Assembly (NCBI GenBank): GCA_028829895.1
Contig: CM054179.1
Location: forward strand, 113,527,721 to 113,591,720
Direction: 5' to 3'
Source: Sinotaia quadrata
Taxonomy: Eukaryota; Mollusca; Gastropoda; Architaenioglossa; Viviparidae
Length of the DNA stretch: 64,000 bases
Every line of letters begins with the position of its first letter. Position 1 is the first letter of the stretch. Under the pieces are notes generated by a model, which was not told where the DNA came from, searched no databases, and saw only the letters and a list, made by a program, of their open reading frames with translations. Positions 1 through 12,829 of the stretch are shown here, piece by piece. Position numbers and translations under genes: made by a program.

Positions 1-3000
1 ACTATGTCATTTTATTCTTGTTTAATGAAATAATCAGATAAAAGAATGTAAAAGGAATTTTTAAATGAAGAAACAAGAATAAAAGTACAGATTACAAATT
101 ATTGAAACACAAGACTGATGCATGCCATTACATTTCTTCTGTTGTAGTTCAGGAGACGGTTATTTTTTTTTAGTTGTAAGTCTTTGCAAGTTCAAGCTTC
201 ATTCATCTGCAAGCTTTGACATTGGTTCAAGCTGCATTTGTCTCGACATTGTTTATGTTGACGTTCTTATGAGTTTGATGTTTGAAGTCTGATATTTTAC
301 TTCTACGTTGACAACTATAGGTTTTGGATTTTTCTGAAGGTGCTAAGGGTCAATGAGCAGTGGAATTCTTGTTGGGACTCTGTGTAATATTCTAGAGAAG
401 TGTGGAACACTGTGTGTGGTGCTATGACGCAACTGGAGGTTGCGACGTGGAGTATCTTCTAACTTGAAAGAAGATTCATAGACATCCAGTGACACTTGCT
501 TGAGAAATTTGGGTCCATCAAGAAGACCGGAGTTATGAGGAGAACAGCTGTGAGGAGCATAAGTCTGACTCTGCCAGTAACCATTGAAAACCAGTATTGT
601 AAACTGGAACTGTGAAACATTTATCCACTTTATTCATTTAAGGACAGTTTGTGCAGTGTATCCAAATTCAGACAAGAAACTGATTTTTACATTGTGCTGT
701 GTAAACACATTCAGACAAAAACTCTGACTGTGTATAGTGTTGTGCATTCTATACGGATTATTCAAACATTCATGTGATGGTATGCAGAACTGTTACCAGG
801 GGAGGCCATTATCACAAGACGTTTAACTGCCAGCCAACTCTAAACAAGAACAAGATTACTGCTCACAAGCCGCAATCAGGTGAATCATTATTATGAATTA
901 TCTGTGTAATCAGTACATGTTTCTCTGGTTTCCTAAAATTCATAGTCTATTTCTGATTCTTCTCTATAATATCTTATATTGACTTAAACTGTGTGATTTA
1001 TTTAGTTTGCTTATTGACATTGAGAACTTGTGTAAGCTAAAGTAAACTGTATTGACATTTCTCTGATGTAAAATTTTTAGTAATTGTTCTATGGAATTGG
1101 CATAATATATTTCTCTTAATTAACTGAATTTATTGTGCTAAGTCTTAGGAGATTTGTGATCTCTGAAATCCCCTTGTGTGTGATTTTTTGAGAATGATAA
1201 TTGTAAATTTAGTAAATTGTTACTATTTATTTTTCTTTAATAAATTGTTGAACTTTAAACTATCCACTCTCGATGCTGTGATAGAGAGGTACTTGGTACA
1301 GATGATGGGTGGGGGCTGCCATATGACGTAATGACAATAGAAAGACGGTCAAGTGCAGGTTTTAGGATAGTTCCTGTCATCTATAGAGAGATATGTGTGG
1401 GGGGCTGGATTAAAGACAAAGATTGACGAGGTAATTCAATTAAGGTCTGTTATTCCAGACAGGTAACACTTGGACAGAGAGTTAATTAGTTAACAGACTA
1501 TCAAGGATTGACCTAGTCGCTCTCGTGACCGCAAAGAGAAAGACCCCGTCGGGTGACTGTGCGTGTTGATTGCAAGGATAAATTATTGTTTGTGTATTAT
1601 TTATGAATATAATATCATAAAATTAATAATCAAGCAATTAACAGACAGTACCTTTGCCTTAGCCTCATCTTCCTCTTGTAAACCGTCATACTAACGTCAT
1701 TTATACAGCAGAAAATTTTGTTTTTGTATTCAGCTTACTATTTCAATAACTTCATAAAGTATTTTTCACTTCATTAATAATAAACAACTACTTTGAGGTG
1801 TTGTTTTAGTTTTTAAGTTTTCTTTATATCCATTGCATGGCTAAAACGTGAAGTTGTCTTGGCATAAGTCTCGTAAAATTTGGAGTGGAAATCTGGACAT
1901 ATTTACCGACTCACGACTTCGACTTCACACCCCTGATAAAAACACAAAAATGAAACATAAACACAACAATCCCACATGTCCAACATACAAGGACACATGA
2001 AAAAACACACACGCATACCCACACATAACGTGCATAACACCATTCAATAAAACAATGATAATTGGCCGCTGGTGATCAGTGTGTCTCGTGAACCTCGAAA
2101 TAAGAATTACCTGCGTGTTAAACACTTGACCGGGCTCAAACTCCAATCGCTTTGAACCTACCTTGGCCGCACGATTTTACCGTGACGTTACGCTCACCCG
2201 GTGGTAATGAAACATCAAACTTAATAATAAATGGCTTTGATGATCTCACGCAAAATGCGACTCCGCCTTCCCCTTTTACATTTCATTTTCCAGATAGATA
2301 GATTTTTTTTAAAACAAAGACACATGCTATGTAGCAATCTAAATAAACAGATAACCACAATCACACAGATGAGTAACCACATCAAACATGGAAAGAACTG
2401 GTGAAACTGTTTTCAACTGGTTATGTCACCTTGATCCCTGAAAAAATACTTTAGTAATCACGCCAAATAATGTTTCGGATCATGAACTTGAGGGAAAAAA
2501 AACCGAAAACAAAACTAACTGAAAACATCGATTGGCGAGAAATACTTTGCTTGTGGCCATTGCGTAGCGCGCCGTCTGCCCTTTCTCTCTCTCGCTCTCT
2601 AATAAATTTTGCTGTTTGACCTTGAGACTACTTTGCAACACTTGACGACTAATCCATTTGTGTTTGATCTATACGAACAATTCTGTACGACTCTCTATGC
2701 TTGGATTATTTCAGTATTTTTCAGTGTAACTCGATGTTTGGAGTGTTCATGTCCGTTACAACTGTCTGTGACTGAGCATTTTAAGAGCTGTCCATCTAAC
2801 TCTCGTTGCTTTTATGACGTAGCTTAATGTAACTTTCTGGAATATTTAGAAAACTGCCCATTGTGTCTCTCTTTGCTCGGAATTTTGAGGAAAATGACCA
2901 TTGTGATTATGTACACTTCAAGTGCTTTTAAGTGCAATATTTTGTATATGGAGTTTTTAGTGCATTGTTCAACATAACTCTTTGTACATGGAGATTTAAC

Positions 3001-3100
3001 ATATGAATATAATCAAAAGAACGTTGACATTTACATCACTTCATAAAATATTCAGTTTATCCTAGCATAGATATAAGCAGTCATTAACATAAATATATAA
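1..3100. other. AT-rich stretch without a recognisable gene
   Basis: No conserved coding stretch is visible on either strand. There is an AATAAA at 1239, then a short GC-richer patch (about 1260-1560) that could be the edge of an old LTR or a transcript end, but no second LTR copy is in the window. A CT-rich patch lies at 2582-2599. Confidence 0.5.
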
Positions 3101-3179
3101 TAAAGTTCGTGGATATCATCACGGAAATGAGAGTGGAGTTTTGAAGAAATAGTTAAAAATACACATAACCTGTTCAAAG

Positions 3180-3249
3180 ATGGCGGCTGTCGCCGGCAGG
3201 TGTTTTAGAGCCATGCGGTTTATCACAAGTCACTCCCTTTCATATTTAG
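3180..3249 (+). CDS. Possible first coding exon with a mitochondrial-presequence-like product
   Basis: The start context CAAAGATGGCGGC is close to the TISU element, a start-site motif typical of short-leader genes, many of them for mitochondrial proteins. The 23 encoded residues (MAAVAGRCFRAM then RFITSHSLSYL) are Arg-rich and lack acidic residues, as in a mitochondrial targeting presequence. A good donor, TTAG|GTGAGG, follows. A TATA-like run lies about 90 bases upstream. I cannot identify the next exon: an acceptor at 4574 would continue the frame for only 17 codons to a stop at 4630, which is not convincing. Unspliced, the frame runs to 3380. It could be a chance ATG in a small GC-rich patch. 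Confidence 0.3.
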
Positions 3250-3856
3250 GTGAGGTCCCACGTGTCCCTCCTAGAGGCACATTACACAACTGTTCCAGAA
3301 TGTTAGACGCACTCTCCAAGTACGCCATAGAGAATTGTCCTGAATTTCACAAGCGCTATCATCAGGAAGAATGTTCTTGATTTCCCGTGTGCATTTACTC
3401 AACACACCAAGAGGAATGTTCACAGTGATCTTCGTGAATTCTCAAGACCAAACTCAGGCCAGAAATCTCCACCGTACTGGTTCTCAGGATTCAACTTACA
3501 GCAACATGATTTACTGATAAGTTGAAAACATAGCTGGATGCACACACCAACGTATTCAGGTAGAGTACAGTTGTTGCTGTAGGATGAAGTGACAGCCAAA
3601 AAAGACTTGCTCTGCTTTGCAAAAGTCAAATTAAAGCAGCACTAAATTTCACTAGTCATATTTCATCTCTAAACTCCTTTCTTTCTTACAAACATGTTCA
3701 TCTTACAAATCCTGCAACAATTTCGTTAGCCTGATACACACACAGCATAAGAAATACGGCATCAATCAGAATTCACAAGTATAATGTACAACGTAGTAAA
3801 TTTAATGAACATGGAAATATTGGTTCAGTTACACAAGCATTCTCGAATTCAAATCA

Positions 3857-4258
3857 TAGATCAATAGCAAACATGTGCGACATTGTTTCTTTATCAGTCA
3901 GTTAACTTACCATAAGCTAAAGGTCGCCTGTAGGCCGGACTCGAGTTATGTTCAAATTCAAAGTGATTAGAATAGTGTACTTCTTCAACAAAGAAACTTT
4001 CGGTCCATCCCCATTGGATGATTTTGATATGAACAAGTGTGAAACTATTAGTCAGAAAATCTACTCATCCTGTTGGAAATGGTTTGGATTACGTCAGCAG
4101 TTTTCTAGCCTATTCTCAATTCGAGTTGTTTACTTCCAACTCTGATATTTACAAAAAGTGCCATCATGAGTGCCCAAGTTCGGGTCACTTTAACAATTTA
4201 TAAATTAATATAACAATTAAGTTTTAAAATGGGAATAGTCAAATTTAGTCCACCACTA
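3857..4258 (+). mobile_element. Dispersed repeat family A, copy 1
   Basis: About 400 bases align with 10801-11180 and 23306-23718 in the same orientation. Shared landmarks are TCAGTCAGTTAAC, CTTTCGGTCCATCC, GTTGGAACTGGTTTGGATT, TACTTCCAACTCTGA and the final TAGTCAAATTTA. I see no inverted ends, coding frame or tRNA-like promoter, so the class is unknown. Confidence 0.7.
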
Positions 4259-5690
4259 TATATATTTTTATATATAAATTGAAAATCAAAATTAACATTT
4301 TGAATGTCTCAATTATTATTTCTCACGTGTATTAATTATTACTGTCCATTTTTGAAATAATTTTCTTTAATAATCACTAATTGTAGACACCTTGTTTTCT
4401 GATAAATGTTTCCAGAGTTTGGATTTGTCCAAGTACAATGGATTGGTTTCCGGATAAATTGGAATGCATAGAAACAACATATGTGAGTAGTAACCAAGGT
4501 TCTTTTTACTCACTTGTTTGTATATAGTACTTGCGCATGTATATATGTCTGTAAGTGATTGTGTTTATTTTCAGAGTTTGTAGAAGAAATAGTTATGATC
4601 TTCAATGCCATCTCGAAGTTTAACAAATAAGTTGAACAGTTTTTCTGGGACTAACTGTGGGATGAAACTTAAAGCAACCGCCTGCGTTTACTGGACAAAT
4701 AGAAATCAGGCTTTTATTGTGGTTGTTGTTTTAGTATACATAGTCTCGGTCGGGATATGTAGAAACTGGTAAAGCTTGACATCAACCTGTGATAAAGGCT
4801 GACATCGAGCTATTAATGGCTGATACCAAACTTGTATTAATAATCCATACCATATAGTATTTTTTAAACAAACAATTAATTAATTATTAAACATTTTTTT
4901 CAGGGCGCAACGAGTAGGGTTGTGTTAACTTAGGAGTTTTTCTCACGTTATCATTGAATAAATAGAAATCAGTTCTTAAAAACTTATTTTTATTTAAAAG
5001 TTTCGTTACTTTTGTATTGAAAATTAGTTATATATTTTCTGGAACAAACCTAAAATACTACATAACAAAGCTTACCATGATTTTGTAGTACAAAATAGGT
5101 CATGTCCTAGAGAAGCATTTCGGGACTTCAGTTGATTTCTTTTATTTGAGGGTCGAGCATGAAACCCCACCACATCTTCACCAGTCTAATGTAAAACAAA
5201 TTAGGTGAAACAAATTAGAGAGAGAGGGGGGGAGAGAGAATAAGGAAGATAACAACAACCTCACAACCAGAACATTGCTGAAAATGCCTACCTCACCTTA
5301 TTTTACGTCTTTTTAACTTCTGTCTGTATGTTGTCAAAATTAAATAAACTTTTTCTTACTCAGTGTCGCCTATCTCGGTTATTCTCTATTGGAAACCCAT
5401 GCACTGCTTCCAGTAGAATCGAAGTGTATGATCAACAACTTGTCACGGGAATTTCTGTCACTGAAGAACAACTGCCATAGGAAGCAATATTAAAACGTGT
5501 TGTCGCCCTTTATACTTGCAATCCAGTTACGTGCCGAATGCTACGTCCATGCGATTCCTGACTCGATGACGATCATGACTTCCGACGCGTTAAAAGAAAG
5601 TAATTAACAATGCTGTGATGTCTAAAATTGCAGCTATGGTTACGTGTTCGTGTCAGAACTACGCAAATGTGAATTAAAGTAAACGACCTT
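4259..5690. other. AT-rich stretch, nothing recognised
   Basis: It contains an acceptor-like ttattttcag at 4574 and a purine run at 5217-5241. No gene or repeat family is supported. Confidence 0.5.
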
Positions 5691-5794
5691 TTGGAGATGC
5701 GTACGCACGTATTCTCTTTCCGGCCTAATGCGATTGGGCCGAGAAGGGAGTGTTTTCCTAATGCGGGATTTGCTTCAGCGCTATGGTTTAAGGA

Positions 5795-6100
5795 ACTGGG
5801 GCAGCTAAGAGGTCTAGTTGCTGGTCTCAGAAGTGCAAAAGATTGCGGGGTGATGGGTTCGAAACCCACGCCAGTCAGTAGGATCTGGGATTTTCCCGTT
5901 CAGCACGTGAAGTGTGAAAAAATGCTTAAAAATCAACATAGAATGAGAGACGCTAACGCACTTCGCCATGTTTCAGTGATAGTAGTAATAGAATAGTAGT
6001 AAGAATAGTTTCTATATTAGTAGTCTAATAGTAAGTAATAGTAGTCGTAGGAGTAATGTTGTGTAGTGATATAAAAATTGTAGTAGTTGTTGTTGTAGTA
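5795..6100 (+). mobile_element. tRNA-derived SINE with a simple-repeat tail
   Basis: A perfect polymerase III B-box, GGTTCGAAACC (5856-5866), sits about 31 bases after an A-box-like TAGTTGCTGG (5815-5824). Then follow a body with GGGATTTTCCCG and a tail of TAGTAA-type repeats (5979-6100). The acceptor ends do not pair and no clean cloverleaf forms, so it is a SINE, not a tRNA gene. The 5' boundary is uncertain and may reach 5690. Confidence 0.7.
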
Positions 6101-6900
6101 GCACATGTTGACAAAAGAGCCTTAATAGTCTTTATAAAGATCAAGAAGAGAAGCCATCCATTTAATATGGTGTCCTAACGCAATTACTACTAGAGGTTGC
6201 CCCTCCCCACTCCCAAAGCTGTTCTCTTTGGTCAGTTGTCACTGAGCATTGAAAAAGAACACTGACAAGCGAATACTGAAGACAACAACTCTGACAAACA
6301 CTGAAGACAACTCTGATCAACAAACCCGATGAGTAAATCATATTAACTATTTACTGAAAACAATGATAACATACATTAATTTTTAAAATCATTAAATATA
6401 ATTTAATTTACTGGATGGGAATCCCCAGAAGAAGAAGAAGCAGAGTCATTAGAAAAAACAGTCTCTCTCCCCATTTTATTTCTTCTTCTTCTTCTTTCCT
6501 ATCTAGCGTTACAGTTAGGACAAACATCAAAAGAGCAAGTCTTCCTCTAAAAGAAAATAAATGCGAGCAGCAGCGCTCTTAATACCAGCCAGAATCTTTG
6601 CGAACCGGCAGTGCGCTAACGTCTGCTTCTACGCGATTGTCTTCTCGCGGTAGTGGAAGCCTGGAAGAGTGTGTATAAGATCCTGCCCGTTTGCACGAAG
6701 GATTTAACTTGGAGAGAATGATAATGATTGCCTAAAAGATTTCGGGCTTGGTTGCTTGAACTGTAAGAAAGCAGAGTGCTCACGTCCGACGTCAACAGAA
6801 AGTTTTCATCCGAGATGGATTTTTAGATGACGCGGGCCTGACGCGACCCGCAAAACGGACCGACAACCTTGCAGACGCGCAGACGTACGCGTGAGTAGAG
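6101..6900. other. Gene-free stretch with an inverted GAA/TTC pair
   Basis: A (GAA)n run at 6429-6441 faces a (TTC)n run at 6481-6497, which could form a hairpin. The stretch 6580-6830 is GC-richer but gives no exon I can support. Confidence 0.45.
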
Positions 6901-6949
6901 GTTTGCGGACATGTCAGACAGAGTTGAGCGCGTAACAGATATTCTTATT

Positions 6950-7400
6950 CTTGTACGTGTTATATTGATACATGCATACAAACACACAAATAATTCTGTT
7001 GCAAGCAAACATGCTGAGAAACAAGCGAACATACACACAGGTAGGCAGAGATGTATACAAATATACAGACAGTTACGTGCATACATGCAGAGAGATATGT
7101 GCATACTTAAATACAGATAGACAAATGTATATACATGCCTGATTACATTAAAACATACACACATATGTTCAGGCATGCAGACATACAGATATATAAACAT
7201 GCATATACACGTAGAAAACAGAAAATGTTCATACATGCACAGAAAGCATGCAGACATGCATGTATACTGACTAAAATGCAGACAGGCGTGTATAGATATG
7301 CAGCAGACAACCACATGTCTACAAACATGTATACAAATACTCTGACATGCACACGTTTAGCGTATCACACACACGCACGCACATATACACGTTTTCACTC
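6950..7400. repeat. Degenerate ACAT/GCAGACAT-rich low-complexity tract
   Basis: Variants of ACATACA and CATGCAGACATACA recur for about 450 bases. The tract opens long frames on both strands (Cys/Tyr-rich on the minus strand) that are compositional, not genes. Confidence 0.7.
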
Positions 7401-7732
7401 AAGCGAACGAGCACGTAATATCTCTGTGTGGATTTATTCCTTATGTGAACATGCATTTATAATTGACAACTATTTGGCAAAGCGCCAACCGATACAGATA
7501 TGCTATGTCATCATTCTGAAAAATATGTTCAGGGCCTTGTTTAATGATATTGTTTGATGACCACAAGAAAAAAGTTCGCTATCTGTAAATTATGTATTGC
7601 CTGAAGGCTGACCGTGTGTATGTGTTGGGGATGGGGTGGAAGGATTTAGGAAAAAAATAGAATATATGAAATTAATGAATAACGAGAAAGATGTGAATAA
7701 AACGACATTAATCAACAATATAAATTAATTAT

Positions 7733-7920
7733 AAGACCTGATCGGGGTTCCTGACTATAAAACAAGTTGTAAGGCCAGATCGGGGTTCCTGACTGAAACA
7801 TGTTGTAAGGCTTAATCTGGTTTCTAGATTGTAAAACAAATTATTTGATCTGATCGGAGTTTCTGACTTTAAAACAACTTGTAAGACCTGATCCCTTTTC
7901 TTTACTTCAAAATAAATTAT
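7733..7920. repeat. Degenerate 36-38 bp minisatellite, about five units
   Basis: Units share AAGACCTGATCGGGGTTCC, then TGAC and AAAACAA. Divergence is roughly one base in five. Confidence 0.7.
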
Positions 7921-8207
7921 TCGACCTTTGACCAAATCTACATTCCTTGCAAGCAAAATTTAGTGTAGAACAAATTGAAAATAGAATGTATCTGTCTTTG
8001 TGCAGAAAAGACTCTAATAAATTTTATCTGACTTAACTGCAGAAAAGTGCTGAATACAATATACACAGATCAAAATGAGGCAAGTATCAAGCAAAACTGA
8101 TTGGCTTATTGCAAGGCAAATGACCTGGCTATTGCAAGACAAAGAATTCAATATAAACCAAATGGCCTGGCTTTTGTGGAGCATAGCTATGGGCCAAGAT
8201 AGAACAA

Positions 8208-8500
8208 ACAGATAAAGGAGAAAACAATTGACGTAGGCAAGAAAATGCATAGCAAACAGATAAAAGAAAAAACAACTGACGTAGGCAAGCAAATGCATAG
8301 CAAACAGAAAAAGGAAAAAACAACTGACGTAGGCAAGTAAATGCATAGCAAACAGAAAAAGGAAAAAACAACTGACGTAGGCAAGTAAATGCATAGCAAA
8401 CAGAAAAAGGAAAAAACAACTGACGTAGGCAAGTAAATGCATAGCAAACAGATAAAGGAGAAAACAACTGACGTAGGCAAGTAAATGCATAGCAAACAGA
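8208..8500. repeat. 48 bp minisatellite, about six units
   Basis: The unit contains CAACTGACGTAGGCAAGTAA and ATGCATAGCAAACAG. The unit length is a multiple of three, so all three minus-strand frames stay open and encode 16-residue repeats such as MHLLAYVSCFFLFLFA. Confidence 0.9.
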
Positions 8501-8639
8501 CTGAGAGTAAAATTCGACGTGGATCAGTATGTAAAAAAGCCTGATAGTATCTAAAATATTATCTGGATCGTTTTAGAACAAATTGAACTGTAAATAATTA
8601 TTGACAAAAGTGGCAATAATGATTTAGACTCAATAGATA

Positions 8640-8800
8640 GTGACTAAACATGACCTGGGTCATTTTAGAACGAACAGTGACTAAAATATCACTTCGTTCA
8701 GTATAGAACAGACAGATAGTGACTAAAACATGACCTGGGTCGGTGTAGAACAGACAGATAGTGACTAAAACATGACCTGGGTCGGTGTAGAACAAGCGGT
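8640..8800. repeat. 42 bp minisatellite, about three and a half units
   Basis: The unit contains GTGACTAAAACATGACCTGG and GTCGGTGTAGAACAGACAG. The last two units are nearly identical, while the first two are diverged. Confidence 0.85.
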
Positions 8801-10230
8801 AGAGTGCCGGCGTAACAGGGGAGAGCCCTTTCTCAAGTCATCTCCTCAGTGATTCGAAAGAGCGGAAATTTATTTATTCCTGTTTCCACTTTGCTATTAA
8901 TCAGCGATAACGAATGAAATATACACACCATAAACATGAACCAGAAGGCAATATATACCATACGCAATGTATGGACGTTCATCACCACATTACGTCACTC
9001 AAAATGGCGTGTATCCAAGTCACACTGATACTAAACGATTAGAGATAATTAGAATGGCAAATGTCCGTGAGATTATAATCCTACAAGTTTTATAAAGCAT
9101 TTTCTTTTTTTAAAATTAATCGTTTATGTGTAATACCATTTTGTACGTTTTTTGTTTTTTTTAAAGCCTTTTAGCGTCGTGAATTATACAAAGCTTTTAT
9201 ACTGTTAAGGGTCAGGCTGCTATGAGAGAGCGATTTATGAAGACAACCCAGTGGATCTTATTTTTGGTTTTAGCCTTTTCTTTCTGTTCTTTTCTCTGTT
9301 TAAATGTATTTTATTCTGCGGAGAGATGCCTCTCTCAATTTAGTTCTACGGGGGGATATCGACTTCTAGCTGTTCACGTTTGTATTTTTGTTTTGTATGT
9401 GATCATTACATGTTGCTAATTTTGCCTGCTGATTTTCTTCAGCTAGTTTACACGTCACGCATGCTACTGGACGTGCAATATTGGAATGATATCTCTGGAG
9501 ATTATCATCCTGCTTGAGTTATACTTTGAATGAACAGTAACATAGAATGATCAGAGAGAGGAAAGGGAAACAGGAATGGACGGAAAGACAGAATGTACAG
9601 AGAAACAGAGAGGGGGGAGTGTAACGTTTCGCTGGGAGGTGGATACAAGATGTTAATTCTCCCACCACATTGGGCTCCCCGTAACCATAGGCTGGTCCCC
9701 AAAAAGCACCTTCTGGCTGGTCATAAGTGTTGGAAGGAAGGAAGGTAGGTTGTGTAGAATGAAAAATGAAAGACTAGAATAAAACTCTGAAACCCCCACT
9801 GAAAAGCACAGCCAGGGTTATTTAATTAAAGTGACACACTAACAACATGAAACGTAAAAGTGAGTCACGGCAACACGAGTGAGTCACGCCAACACGAGTG
9901 AGCCACGCACCAACAAATATATATTTAAGAAGGAAATAAAATAGATCTATAGGTTACGTATGGTTATCAACAATAAAGAACAAAGAAGTCTTTTATTACA
10001 TCTAACCTTTCCATTCTTTGTAATCACACCTAGGTGAGTTTTTCTAATAAAACGAGTGAAGCTGTTGAGCTGCAGAAGCTTATGAAGGAAGTTGTTGGAT
10101 ACGTTTTACCAAATTAGCTTGATTGTGCCTGACGGGTTTGTCTAGACGGGTGGCAGTAGAAGGGCAAGCTGAACTATCTGGTCCCGGCGCTTGGTCTGTT
10201 TATGTCCAGAGTTACCTTCAACAATTTAAT
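8801..10230. other. Gene-free stretch with a small 20 bp triple repeat
   Basis: Three copies of GTGAGTCACGCCAACACGA-like units lie at 9861-9910. The GC-richer part 9600-9720 has no exon I can support. Confidence 0.5.
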
Positions 10231-10720
10231 CAGGCTTTTGTGTCTCTGATGTCAACATTTTACTCGCAAATACTCATGTCTGTTACGTAAACATTTGATT
10301 CATCCCTGTGTGTGTCTAATCAGATAGTTGTGTCTATGACGTCAATATTTTCAACATTTTAATCAGATACTTTTGTGACGTCAATATTTTCAGCATTCTA
10401 ATCAGACACTTGTGTCTATAACGTCAAATTTTCAACATTTTAATCAGACATTTGTGTGATATTTTCAGCATTTTAATCAGACATTTGTGCCTATGACGTC
10501 AATAATCTCAACATTGTAATCAGACATTTTTGTGACGTCAATATTTTCAGCATTCTATTTAGACACTGGTGTCTATGACGTCAATATCTTCAACATTTTA
10601 ATTGGAATTTTTTGTGACGTCTCAATATTTTCAGCATTCCAATCAGACACTTGTGTCTATGATGTCAATATTTTCAACATTTTAATCGGACATTTGTGTC
10701 TCTGACAAGGACGTTGCACT
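10230..10720. repeat. Degenerate minisatellite carrying CRE palindromes
   Basis: Units of about 40-60 bases share ATTTTCAACATTTTAATCAG and TGTGTCTATGACGTCAATA. The 8-mer TGACGTCA survives intact in several units and is mutated in others. No gene is adjacent. Confidence 0.7.
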
Positions 10721-10800
10721 TGAAGATATTTGTTCCTTATTGGGTACCTACAACGTCAACATATTTTTACGCGGAGGTATTGTGATGTCAAAATGTAATC

Positions 10801-11180
10801 ATTCTTTCTTTATCAGTCAGTTAACATATCATAAGGTAAAGATTGCCTTTATGATGGACTTGAGTTAAGTCAAAATTCAAAATGATTATAATATAGACTC
10901 TCTTCAACACAGTAACTTTCGGTCCATCCCAATTGGATGAATTTGTTATGAACAAGTGTAACACTATTAGTCAGGAAAAACTACTAATCCAGTTGGAACT
11001 GGTTTGGATTGCATGAGCAAATTCCAGCATATTCTCCGTCTGAGTTATTTACTTCCAACTCTGACACTTACCAAAGCATACCATGATAAGGAGTGCCCAA
11101 GGTCGTGTCCCTTTGACATTTAACAATTTATTTAACAATTAAGTTTAGAAATAGGGGTAGACAAATTTACTTTGCCACAG
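10801..11180 (+). mobile_element. Dispersed repeat family A, copy 2
   Basis: It carries the same ordered landmarks as copy 1 with many substitutions. It lacks the AATAGCAAA stretch found at the start of copies 1 and 3, so it is shorter on the left. The end near TTTGCCACAG is shared with copy 3. Confidence 0.7.
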
Positions 11181-11660
11181 TAATGCTCGGTAGTTTCACT
11201 TCAGTCATGATAGTAAAATTGCCAGTGCTGTCCAAGGCTTGGAAATCACGTAAGGTATGTTGTGAAAACCGCACACTGACATGAGTCTTTTAGAACAATG
11301 GGGTAGCACGTATGCATTATGTTTACTGGCAGTAAAAAGTAGACAGCTTGGCTTTGAAGCATTTTCATAAGTTGTTAAATGGCTATAGCCTTGCAGTAGT
11401 GAGGGGATTTTAAATAGTATTTTAATAAGATAAATGAATCTCAAGAGGGATATCATTCGTTCTAAGCCGAAAATATAAGCATCCTATAATTAATTCTTAA
11501 ATTGTTAATACGTAATAAAAGTCAGCCTGGAATTCACCTTTTAAAGTAACAAATAATCTTGGATTGGATAAACTCATATCAGTGTTTCCCTTTGCCTAAT
11601 CATTCTAGAAGTTTCTAACGTACGACAAGAAGAAACTTAACGAAGGGTCCATTATAAGTT
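11181..11660. other. Gene-free AT-rich spacer
   Basis: The stretch lies between family A copy 2 and the long degenerate repeat field. I see no gene or repeat family in it. Confidence 0.5.
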
Positions 11661-12660
11661 GTGCCTGTCAGCAAAAGCCACAGTTATTTATAACAGTTGA
11701 ACCTGTCCCAAACCGTCCAGCATTATTTGTCAACAAAACCATACCTGACCACAAAACAATACTTGTCCACACAAAATAACGTATTTTTTTTTAAAAAGGC
11801 ACAATTGCCCACAATTATGCAGTGTACTTATCCGCAAACAGTACTAGTCTACTAAAACCGTTCAGGTACTTTACTACAACCGTAATTGCCCACAAAACTT
11901 TACCTTTCCAAAAACTCTACCTATGCATAAGAGTTTTACAATCCATACAGAAATTATACTTGTCTACCAGTGCCCTAATTGTCCAAAAGCCCTATTTGGT
12001 TAAAAATTATACTTGTCTACCAGTGCACTAATTGTCCAAAAGCCCTATTTGGTTAAAAACTATATTTATTAACAAAAGCCGTACTTACCAATAAAGTTAC
12101 TTAACTACAAAACCGTATTTATCCGTAAAAGCCCTACTTGGTCGAAATCCGTATTTGTTCAGACAAACACACAATAAACACACTTGACTAAAAAAAAAAG
12201 CCGTATTTATTACAAATGCCATACTAAGCCAAAATATTGTATCAGTTCAAAAACACCGTACTTGCCAATAAACACACTTGACTAAAAAAAAAAAAGCCGT
12301 ATTTATCACAAATGCCGTACTAAGCCAAAAGACCGTTATTAGTTCAAAAACGTCGTACTTCCCAATACACAATCACATTTCACACATTTCACATTTCACA
12401 AAACTGTACCTGTTCATTAATAATATACTTGATTTTTAAAAAAAATCTATAATTCTCCACAAAAAAGAGAATTTGTCTACAAAAACAATATTTATCATCC
12501 TAAAATTGTAATTGTCTACAAAGGCCTAACGTGTCCACAAAATAGTACATGTCTACAAAAAGCAGACCCGACCAAAAAAAGCTATATTTTTCAACAACAA
12601 CCATATTTGACCACAAAATATGTGTTTGTCCACAACTGGCACTTCTCCACTAAAATTCTA
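11660..12660. repeat. Highly degenerate short-unit repeat field
   Basis: Variants of CAAAAACCGTACTTGTCCA, about 20 bases long, recur for a kilobase. Two longer segments near 11955-12060 and 12165-12360 are duplicated more recently (for example CTTGTCTACCAGTGC). Confidence 0.65.
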
Positions 12661-12697
12661 CATCACAACAGTGTATTATTCACACATACTCGAAACC

Positions 12698-12799
<102 letters not shown>

Positions 12800-12829
12800 G
12801 TCTTATGGGGAAAGGTTTTCAGCAGTGGT

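Noticed and set aside
1090..1560. End of an LTR retrotransposon
   Set aside because: AATAAA followed by a GC-richer patch looks suggestive, but there is no second LTR, coding region or convincing primer-binding site.
3948..4145. 65-codon frame
   Set aside because: It lies inside family A copy 1 and is not open in the other two copies.
5573..5869. 98-codon minus-strand frame beginning MGFEP
   Set aside because: It is the antisense of the SINE head; the GFEP start is the reverse of the B-box.
5800..5880. A functional tRNA gene
   Set aside because: The A and B boxes are present, but acceptor and anticodon stems do not pair; a SINE body and tail follow.
6823..7557. Long overlapping frames on both strands
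   Set aside because: They follow the ACAT-rich repeat, with Cys/Tyr or His/Thr bias on opposite strands and no domain.
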